Below, one piece after another: positions 6,160-11,962 of a stretch of DNA of 11,962 nt (the stretch's first letter is position 1; every line of letters begins with the position of its first letter). Origin of the DNA: Acidimicrobiia bacterium (lineage in GTDB: Bacteria > Actinomycetota > Acidimicrobiia > Acidimicrobiales > Ilumatobacteraceae); NCBI GenBank assembly GCA_009927565.1, contig RFMT01000303.1:1-11962 (forward strand). Direction: 5' to 3'. Below the pieces are notes generated by a model. That model searched no databases. It saw only the letters and a list, made by a program, of their open reading frames with translations, and was not told the origin of the DNA. The translations under genes were made by a program, and so were the position numbers.

Positions 6160-6987
6160 ATGAAGAATTCTTCGGCAGCACCAATATTGTGTGATTTGGA
6201 CGGCGTGGTTTGGTTATCACATGAGCCGATTGCTGGCTCAGTCGAGGCGATTGCAGCGTTGCGCTCGGCGGGACATCGAGTTTTGTTTGTGACGAATAAT
6301 TCTTACGCCAAAGTTGCACAGCAAGAAGAAACTCTCAAGTCGATTGGAATACCAGCAGTTGGCGATGTGCTCACATCGTCAGGGGCAGCGGCGACTTTGT
6401 TGAAGCCGGGTCAACGCGTTTTGGTGGCTGGTGGACCAGGAGTAGTCGAAGCAGTTGAGAGTGTTGGCGCCATTGTCGCAGGACTAACCGATGACGATTC
6501 GTCGCCTGAAGCGCAACTTATAACTGACTCTGCAATCGACGCAGTGATCGTCGGCTTTCATCGAACCTTTGACTTTGAGTCGATGCGTCGAGCGTCGGCA
6601 GCGGTGCGTGCTGGCGCAACATTGATTGGCACAAACGATGATGCGACGTATCCGACTTCGAATGGCGTGATACCCGGTGGTGGCTCAATTTTGGCGGCAA
6701 TTGCGACTGCGAGTGGCGTTGAGCCAATCATCGCGGGAAAACCTTTTGCCCGATGGGCGAGTTGGTGCGACGAGCGTTGAACACCCGCGATCAGTTCGTG
6801 CTGGATGGTGGGAGACAGATATTCAACTGACGGTGCATTTGCAAAAACTATCGGCGCAAAATTTGCCCTGGCTCTATCAGGCGTAATCGATCGTGTCGGT
6901 GCTGAGAAATTGCAGAACGAGCACAAGTTTGAACTCGTTGTCGAAGACTTGATCGGTTTGGCAAAGCACTTAGGCATCGCAGTTTGA
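6160..6987 (+). pseudogene. HAD-IIA phosphatase (Rv1692-like), broken by two compensating frameshifts
   Basis: The start at ATG 6160 follows an in-frame stop at 6121. The first 196 residues are a normal HAD-IIA protein: motif I CDLDGVVW (11-18, nucleophile Asp12), motif II VTNN (44-47), the cap region and motif III IIAGKP (190-195). The frame then fails near 6748, so as written the protein ends at 6780 after 206 residues. The expected continuation PMGELVRRALNTRDQFVL is encoded from 6750 in another frame. From 6805 the original frame resumes with MVGDRYSTDGAF (motif IV, metal-binding Asp) and runs to the stop at 6985-6987. One missing base near 6748-6752 plus one extra base at 6804 explains everything; the repaired product is about 275 residues. 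The mycobacterial counterpart Rv1692 is reported as a glycerol-3-phosphate phosphatase. A sequencing error is at least as likely as true gene loss; if real, the truncated protein lacks motif IV and should be inactive. Confidence 0.85.
6748..6804 (+). other. Segment read in shifted frame between two indels in the HAD gene
   Basis: The left breakpoint is at the C run in tttgcccgatg, where one more C would give Ala-Pro-Met (gcc ccg atg). The right breakpoint is ctggatg, where removing one G gives Leu-Met in the family-typical VLMVGDR. Between them, only the shifted frame gives family-like sequence, so the indels are recent relative to divergence of the protein. Confidence 0.8.
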
Positions 6988-7748
6988 AACGTGTCCGCCT
7001 CGACCAAGCGTTGGTCGCCAAGAAATTGTTTGGCGCTGTTGCTGAAGCGCAACTGGCAATAGACGAGCGGAAAATTACTGTGAACGGTTCAATTGCAGTT
7101 TCGCACGGTTACATGGTCGCGCCAGGCGATGAGTTGTTGTTGATTGTTGCGCCAAAATTTGTAAGCCGTGGTGGTTTGAAACTTGAAGCGGCAATTCGCG
7201 AATTCGCAATTGATCTCGCTGAAAAGCGGGTGCTAGATGTCGGCGCTTCAACTGGCGGATTCACCGATTGCGCACTTCAATACGGCGCTCGCCAAGTTGT
7301 TGCACTAGATGTTGGCAAGAACCTATTGCACGAGAAGCTGGCCCGTGACCCACGAGTGGTTGTCATTGAAAACACAAATGGACGCGAAATTAAACGACTC
7401 GTCAAAAAAGGTGACAAAGTCTTTGGGCCACGGTTTGATGTTGCGACAGTCGACCTCTCGTTTATCTCGGCTCGCGAGGTTTTGCCGGCGGTGAGATCCG
7501 CAATCAAGGATGGTGGAATTTTGGTTCTTTTGGTAAAGCCACAGTTCGAAGCCACGAAAGCCGAGTCTGATCGCGGTGCTGGTGTGATAGTTGATTCGGC
7601 AGTTCATAGTCGAGTCAATGAAGAGATTTCGGAGTTTGTACGTCAAATGAGTTGTGAGATTCTGGGAGTAATCGAGTCGCCGATTCAGGGGCACGACGGT
7701 AACCGTGAGTTCTTATTGGTTGCTAAATGCGCCCGACTTGCGTCTTGA
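6984..7748 (+). CDS. tlyA: TlyA: 2'-O-ribose rRNA methyltransferase (S4 + FtsJ-like)
   Basis: This 254-residue enzyme methylates ribose 2'-OH of cytidines in 23S rRNA, and in some lineages also 16S rRNA, using S-adenosylmethionine; in mycobacteria its loss gives capreomycin resistance. An N-terminal S4 RNA-binding domain (about 3-55: VRLDQALV, KITVNG) is followed by an FtsJ-like Rossmann methyltransferase domain. VLDVGASTGGF (83-93) is the SAM-binding loop, VALDVG (106-111) the next acidic strand, and the K-D-K-E catalytic set can be placed at Lys66, Asp157, Lys185 and Glu242. The start is TTG at 6984, overlapping the TGA stop of the HAD gene by 4 bases (ttga), which points to translational coupling. 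It is slightly shorter than the mycobacterial protein (268), so the dual-target (type II) activity is uncertain. Confidence 0.93.
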   Translation: MKRVRLDQALVAKKLFGAVAEAQLAIDERKITVNGSIAVSHGYMVAPGDELLLIVAPKFVSRGGLKLEAAIREFAIDLAEKRVLDVGASTGGFTDCALQYGARQVVALDVGKNLLHEKLARDPRVVVIENTNGREIKRLVKKGDKVFGPRFDVATVDLSFISAREVLPAVRSAIKDGGILVLLVKPQFEATKAESDRGAGVIVDSAVHSRVNEEISEFVRQMSCEILGVIESPIQGHDGNREFLLVAKCARLAS

Positions 7749-7767
7749 AGTTAATAGATTGTTAGTT

Positions 7768-8637
7768 ATGGGTGAATCGTTGAACATCATTTTTGTGGCG
7801 CATCACACACGCCCCGAAGTGGTGCCGATTATTCGAGATGCGAAAAAGTGGTTAGAAAAGAATGGTCACAACGCGTGGATGCCAATTGGTGACGCAGCAG
7901 CCCTTGGGCTGAGTGAATTTGGTTCCGATCGCTCGGCACAAGATGCAGATTTGTTGGTCAGCCTCGGCGGCGACGGCACAATCTTGCGATCAGTCGAACT
8001 TCTTGGTGGTGCGCCGGTGCCAATTCTGGGCGTGAACATGGGAACATTGGGCTATCTAACAGAAATCGAACCAGAAGAATTGATTGATCGTCTCGAGCGT
8101 TGGATCAAAAGAGACGACAAAAGCGTAATTGTTCTCGACGAGCGAATGATGTTGGCCGTCACTTTAAAATCGCAACACAAAAGCCAGACTTGGCGGGCCT
8201 TGAACGAAGCGGTAATTGAGAGACAGCAATCGGGCCACACAGTTTGGCTCGATGTCACGATTAATCACGAAGTTTTTGCTCGATACTCGGCCGACGGCGT
8301 AATCGTTGCAACACCCACTGGGTCAACTGCATATTCGATGTCTGCACGCGGTCCGGTTGTTTCTCCTCGACATAAAGCGATGTTGCTTACTCCTGTTTCG
8401 CCGCACATGTTGTTTGATCGCAGTCTTGTGCTCGGTCCGACAGAGACATTGAGTATGCAAGTTGTCGGCACGCGCCCGGCCGAGCTAGCAATAGATGGTC
8501 GCCATGTGGCCAGCCTCGATCAAGGAGATGTCGTAAGCATCGAAGCCGACAGTTGTTCAGCGCACTTTGTTCGGTTCACACAGCAGCCAAAATTTCACCA
8601 AATCGTTCGCGAAAAGTTTGGACTGGGTGACGAATAG
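7768..8637 (+). CDS. nadK: NAD kinase
   Basis: NAD kinase phosphorylates NAD to NADP using ATP or polyphosphate and is the only route to NADP in most bacteria. From ATG 7768 the protein is 289 residues, normal for the family. Motifs seen are SLGGDGTIL (65-73, the GGDG phosphate-binding loop), VNMGTLGYL (89-97), LNEAVI (145-150, the NE/D NAD-binding motif) and the Gly-rich ADGVIVATPTGSTAYS (175-190). Longer in-frame extension to GTG 7705 would overlap tlyA and adds no family sequence. TTG 7780 is a real alternative: it has ggtga just upstream and would begin MNIIFVAHH, like many family N-termini. It lies 19 bases after tlyA and its stop overlaps recN by one base, fitting one operon. Confidence 0.93.
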   Translation: MGESLNIIFVAHHTRPEVVPIIRDAKKWLEKNGHNAWMPIGDAAALGLSEFGSDRSAQDADLLVSLGGDGTILRSVELLGGAPVPILGVNMGTLGYLTEIEPEELIDRLERWIKRDDKSVIVLDERMMLAVTLKSQHKSQTWRALNEAVIERQQSGHTVWLDVTINHEVFARYSADGVIVATPTGSTAYSMSARGPVVSPRHKAMLLTPVSPHMLFDRSLVLGPTETLSMQVVGTRPAELAIDGRHVASLDQGDVVSIEADSCSAHFVRFTQQPKFHQIVREKFGLGDE

Positions 8638-10226
8638 TGCTCAGTGAATTGCGCATCGAAAATTTAGGCGTAATCGAAAAACTTGAAATTGTCTTGACGG
8701 GTGGTCTCACTGCATTGACGGGCGAGACAGGTGCCGGTAAAACGATGTTGGTTGAGGCAATCAGCCTGCTAGTGGGTGGTCGTGCGGATGCAAGCATTAT
8801 TAGACCTGGCGCGAGCGAGGCGCGCATAGAAGGTCGGTTTGTCGACAAAGACGTTGAGGTGGTGCTGGCTCGAGTTGTTCCGCTTGATGGTCGGTCACGC
8901 GCCTATGTAAACGGTCGGTTGGCTACGGTCGGCAACTTGGCCGAGCAGGGCACATCGCTTGTAGATCTGCACGGTCAACACGCGCATCAAAGTTTGCTGG
9001 GTCAAAGCGCCCAACGTGCCGCGCTCGATGCATTTGCTGGCGTAGATCTCACAGAACTGCGCGATGCGAGGGCTCGACTTACCGAGATTGATGCGAATAT
9101 GGCGGCAATTGGTGGCGATGAGAGAGCGCGGGCTCGCGAAATTGATCTGCTTTCTTTTCAAGTCGAAGAAATTAGCAAAGCTGGTTTGAACGAGGCCAAC
9201 GAAGATGAAACTCTCGAGCGCGAAGAAGACCTGTTGGCAGACGCCGTCGCACATCGTGAAGCGCTTTGGCAAGCAGTTGCGGCTGTTACCGAAGATGGTG
9301 GCGCAAACGATGGCTTGGCTCAGGCAATTTCGGCGCTGGGTCATCGTGATGCACTTGGTGAATTGGCGTCTCGGCTGAGATTACTGCAACAAGAACTTAG
9401 TGATGTCGCCAGTGATCTGCGTGCGAAAGCCGAAGCAACCGAAGAAGATCCAGAGAGACTTGACGAGATTCGTAAGCGACGACAACTGTTGGTTGACTTG
9501 CGACGAAAATATGGCGAAACGTTGGCTGACGTTATTAAGTACGGTCACGAAGCGGGCGCGCGACTAAGTGATCTGCAGAGTTTTGAAAAACGAGCAAGTG
9601 AACTTGAAGCGCAACGCGAAAAAGCACTAATCGAATTGGCGAAAGCCGAAAAAGCCGTTGGTTCAAAGCGACGAGCGGCGGCCCCAAAACTTGCGGCCGC
9701 AGTTGAGGTGCATCTAAAAGCCCTGGCGATGAAAAGCGCTTCGCTCGCTATAAACGTCGGAGATGACCCGGGTGATGATGTTGTTGTTCTTTTGTCGGCA
9801 AATCCCGGTTCGCCGTTGTTGCCATTGACCAAAGTCGCGTCAGGCGGAGAACTAGCCCGCACAATGCTTGCACTAAGACTCGTTTTGACACACGCTCCCG
9901 GCACATTGGTGTTCGACGAAGTCGACGCAGGCATCGGCGGCACGGCCGCAGTCGCCGTGGCAAAATCTCTGGCAGATTTGGGCCAGCGCCATCAGGTCTT
10001 GGTTGTCACCCACTTGGCTCAAGTTGCCGCCGCGGCCCAGACTCAAATAAATGTGACTAAAACTGTGCGTGCAAAACAGACTTTTGCCACTGCATCGATG
10101 CTTTCTGGCGAAGACCGGGTTGCCGAAATCGCCCGCATGCTTTCGGGAGGGGTCGCCCAAGAGTCTGCGACCGAGCATGCCAGAGATTTGCTCTCGGCTT
10201 CAGGTACCAAGAATCGACGCACCTAA
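8637..10226 (+). CDS. recN: DNA repair protein RecN (SMC-like ATPase)
   Basis: RecN is an SMC-like ATPase that acts at DNA double-strand breaks with RecA. The 529-residue protein has the split ATPase with an internal coiled coil: Walker A GETGAGKT (29-36), a Q-loop region DLHGQHAHQSLL (110-121), a long charged helical section (about 140-365), then the ABC signature ASGGELAR (401-408), Walker B TLVFDEVDAGIGG (423-435) and VVTHLAQVAA (456-465). It is a little shorter than E. coli RecN (553), with the difference in the coiled coil. The start GTG 8637 shares its G with the TAG stop of nadK and has gggtga six bases upstream, a good Shine-Dalgarno. The C-terminal NRRT tail is basic. No LexA box is evident in front of it, as expected for an internal operon gene. 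Confidence 0.95.
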   Translation: MLSELRIENLGVIEKLEIVLTGGLTALTGETGAGKTMLVEAISLLVGGRADASIIRPGASEARIEGRFVDKDVEVVLARVVPLDGRSRAYVNGRLATVGNLAEQGTSLVDLHGQHAHQSLLGQSAQRAALDAFAGVDLTELRDARARLTEIDANMAAIGGDERARAREIDLLSFQVEEISKAGLNEANEDETLEREEDLLADAVAHREALWQAVAAVTEDGGANDGLAQAISALGHRDALGELASRLRLLQQELSDVASDLRAKAEATEEDPERLDEIRKRRQLLVDLRRKYGETLADVIKYGHEAGARLSDLQSFEKRASELEAQREKALIELAKAEKAVGSKRRAAAPKLAAAVEVHLKALAMKSASLAINVGDDPGDDVVVLLSANPGSPLLPLTKVASGGELARTMLALRLVLTHAPGTLVFDEVDAGIGGTAAVAVAKSLADLGQRHQVLVVTHLAQVAAAAQTQINVTKTVRAKQTFATASMLSGEDRVAEIARMLSGGVAQESATEHARDLLSASGTKNRRT

Positions 10227-10302
10227 GTTTTCGGATATGCTTATCTTCCGTCATAGTCACTGTGGAGAACCCACACTTAGTTAAACAAGACGGGAGCCCG
10301 AA
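10227..10302 (+). promoter_or_regulatory. recN-pyrG spacer: possible promoter, small hairpin and ribosome site
   Basis: This 76-base spacer holds a weak promoter-like pair: TCGACG (10214-10219, inside the end of recN) and TATGCT (10236-10241) with a 16-base gap. A small hairpin follows, TGTGG (10261-10265) and CCACA (10271-10275) with loop agaac; no T run follows, so it is not a normal intrinsic terminator. A Shine-Dalgarno GGGAG (10292-10296) sits 6 bases before the GTG of pyrG. Only the ribosome site is well supported. Confidence 0.4.
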
Positions 10303-11962
10303 GTGCCAAAGCACGTGTTCGTAACGGGCGGCGTCGCCAGCGGTCTTGGCAAAGGTTTGACTGCAAGTTCGCTTGGTCGTCTCTTGAAAATGCGCGGACT
10401 GCGCGTGACGATGCAAAAACTTGATCCGTATATCAACGTTGACCCAGGCACGATGAACCCATTCGAGCACGGCGAAGTTTTTGTTACCGACGATGGCGGT
10501 GAAACCGATCTTGATTTGGGTCACTATGAACGATTCATTGATGAACCACTGACTCGTGCGTCAAATGCGACGACTGGTTCGATTTATCAAGCAGTCTTGG
10601 CAGCCGAGCGACGCGGCGACTACCTAGGTCGCACGGTTCAGGTGATTCCGCACGTGACCGACGAGATTAAACGTCGTATTCGTCGTTTGGTTAACGACGA
10701 AGTAGATGTTGTGATTACCGAGGTGGGTGGCACCGTTGGTGACATTGAGATCTTGCCTTTTCTTGAAGCAATTCGTCAGTTTCGTAACGAAGTCGGTCGC
10801 GACAATGTTTGTTACGTTCATGTCACCTTGGTGCCGTTTATCGGGCCGAGCGGTGAACAGAAGTCGAAACCAACTCAGCACAGCGTCACCGAGTTGCGCA
10901 GTCGCGGTATTCAGCCCGACGTAATCGTCTGTCGAAGCGATGAGCCACTCAGCGACTCGCTAAAACGCAAAATTTCTAATCAATGCGACGTCGACAACCG
11001 CGCAGTTATCAACGCCGTTGACGTCAAGAATATTTATGAACTGCCGTTGATTTTCCATGACGAGGGTTTAGACACCGTTATTTGTGAGGTGCTGCGAATT
11101 GACGCACCAATCGACTTGTCGCATTGGCGGCAACTTGTCGCACGAATTGAAGCCTCGGTTTCGCCAGTTCGAATTGGTTTGATCGGCAAGTACGTTGATC
11201 TGCATGATGCTTATCTTTCGGTAATCGAAAGTTTGAAACACGCAGGGTTCCATCACGGTGCGCAGATCGAAGTGGTCTGGATACAGGCTGAAGATGTCGA
11301 GGGCTTGCTCGCTGATGAGGCAATCGGTTCGCTGGACGGCATCGTGATACCTGGTGGTTTTGGTCCACGCGGAATCGAGGGCAAGATTCGCGCCGCCGAA
11401 TATGCACGAGAAAATCAAGTGCCATGTCTTGGTCTTTGCCTAGGTATGCAGGTTATGACGGTTGAGTTCGCGCGCAATGTAGTTGGCCTCAAAGACGCCA
11501 ACTCAACTGAGTTCAATGCTGCTACACCTCATCCCGTAATCGACTTGATGAATGATCAGCGCGAAGTAACCGACAAGGGTGGCACGATGCGGCTCGGTGC
11601 CTATTATGCAGTACTCACGCCAGGCACAAAAGTTGCCAACGCATATGGCGAGCCCGTTGTAAGTGAGCGTCATCGTCATCGCTATGAATTCAATTCAAAC
11701 TACCGAGCACGAATCGAAGAAGCTGGTTTGCTGTGCAGCGGTACTTCGCCAGACAAACGTTTGGTTGAATTTGTTGAGCTTGAAAATCATCCGTACTGGG
11801 TCGGTACTCAAGCGCACCCAGAATTCAAGAGTCGACCAGATCGGCCACATCCGCTGTTTCGAGAATTGATTGGTGCCGCATTGAAATATCGCACAACGCG
11901 TCTTCTCAGTTGCCGATTGAAGTCGCTGATAATTCGACGAAGTCAGTCGCACGTTAATCGAA
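10303..11962 (+). CDS. pyrG: CTP synthase (glutamine-hydrolysing), 3' end unresolved
   Basis: CTP synthase converts UTP to CTP using ATP and ammonia from glutamine, the last step of pyrimidine nucleotide synthesis. From GTG 10303 the protein begins MPKHVFVTGGVASGLGKG, the invariant synthetase N-terminus with its P-loop. Further marks are DPYINVDPGTMNPFEHGE, GGETDLDLGHYERF and TEVGGTVGDIE. A glutamine amidotransferase domain follows, with IGKYVDL, IPGGFGPRG (oxyanion region), LGLCLGMQ with nucleophile Cys379, and GTQAHPEF with His505 and Glu507. Family proteins usually end near residue 530-550. Here the main frame is still open at the window end (553 codons) and its last 20 or so residues (from TTRLLSCR) look non-native. 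A neighbouring frame gives a tail ending SQLPIEVADNSTKSVAR with TAA at 11955-11957, so a missing base near 11880-11900 is likely. Otherwise the gene continues past the window. Confidence 0.93.
   Translation, partial: MPKHVFVTGGVASGLGKGLTASSLGRLLKMRGLRVTMQKLDPYINVDPGTMNPFEHGEVFVTDDGGETDLDLGHYERFIDEPLTRASNATTGSIYQAVLAAERRGDYLGRTVQVIPHVTDEIKRRIRRLVNDEVDVVITEVGGTVGDIEILPFLEAIRQFRNEVGRDNVCYVHVTLVPFIGPSGEQKSKPTQHSVTELRSRGIQPDVIVCRSDEPLSDSLKRKISNQCDVDNRAVINAVDVKNIYELPLIFHDEGLDTVICEVLRIDAPIDLSHWRQLVARIEASVSPVRIGLIGKYVDLHDAYLSVIESLKHAGFHHGAQIEVVWIQAEDVEGLLADEAIGSLDGIVIPGGFGPRGIEGKIRAAEYARENQVPCLGLCLGMQVMTVEFARNVVGLKDANSTEFNAATPHPVIDLMNDQREVTDKGGTMRLGAYYAVLTPGTKVANAYGEPVVSERHRHRYEFNSNYRARIEEAGLLCSGTSPDKRLVEFVELENHPYWVGTQAHPEFKSRPDRPHPLFRELIGAALKYRTTRLLSCRLKSLIIRRSQSHVNR

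Noticed and set aside
6748..6804. Programmed ribosomal frameshift in the HAD gene
   Set aside because: Two opposite shifts would be needed within 55 bases, no classic slippery heptamer or stimulator is evident, and HAD-IIA phosphatases are not known to use frameshifting.
6558..7052. 164-codon minus-strand frame across the HAD-tlyA junction
   Set aside because: It is antisense to clearly conserved coding sequence and shows no family features.
7705..7767. GTG 7705 as the nadK start
   Set aside because: It lies inside tlyA and the extra 21 residues do not resemble NAD kinase N-termini; ATG 7768 or TTG 7780 fits better.
9545..9943. Minus-strand frame opposite recN
   Set aside because: Its Ala/Ser-rich composition is typical of an antisense shadow, and it lies over the conserved RecN ATPase C-terminal part.
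1..11962. tRNA, rRNA, insertion sequences, att sites, phage or defence genes
   Set aside because: None seen: nearly all of the window is covered by the listed genes and the spacers are 131 bases or shorter, with no recognisable RNA gene or transposase.

Overview
The window reads as chromosomal DNA from an actinobacterium (Actinomycetota). The evidence is the gene order TPR protein - HAD-IIA phosphatase - tlyA - nadK - recN - pyrG, which is the same order I recall from Mycobacterium tuberculosis (Rv1691, Rv1692, Rv1694 tlyA, Rv1695 nadK, Rv1696 recN, Rv1699 pyrG), together with frequent GTG and TTG starts and tight gene overlaps. The base composition looks balanced rather than GC-rich. A mid-GC lineage such as an aquatic member of Acidimicrobiia is therefore my best guess, but it is only a guess.

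Layout. 3-593 (+): C-terminal part of a flavin-dependent monooxygenase, cut by the window start. 646-1926 (+): a TPR-type protein with a long Arg/Asp-rich repetitive N-terminus. 1959-4820 (-): a large secreted modular protein with a signal peptide, seven RCC1-type repeats, an InlB/Listeria-Bacteroides-type repeat, a Thr-rich linker, a helical/Ig-like stretch and an OmpA-like C-terminal domain. 4952-6118 (-): a DUF1015 family protein. 6160-6987 (+): a HAD-IIA phosphatase whose frame is broken by two opposite single-base shifts 55 bases apart. 6984-7748 (+): TlyA rRNA methyltransferase. 7768-8637 (+): NAD kinase. 8637-10226 (+): RecN. 10303 to the window end (+): CTP synthase, with no stop in its main frame.

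How the parts fit. The HAD-tlyA-nadK-recN block is compact (4-nt overlap, 19-nt gap, 1-nt overlap) and is very probably one transcript; pyrG follows after 76 bases with its own Shine-Dalgarno sequence and perhaps its own promoter. The products are housekeeping functions: phosphate-ester hydrolysis, ribosome 2'-O-methylation, NADP supply, double-strand-break repair and CTP synthesis. The two minus-strand genes sit inside this conserved order, between the TPR gene and the HAD gene.

I do not see a convincing new multi-gene system. The points most worth a second look are the compensating frameshifts in the HAD gene, a likely third indel at the pyrG 3' end (together suggesting sequence errors), the RD-repeat N-terminus of the TPR protein, and the architecture of the RCC1/InlB/OmpA-like surface protein.
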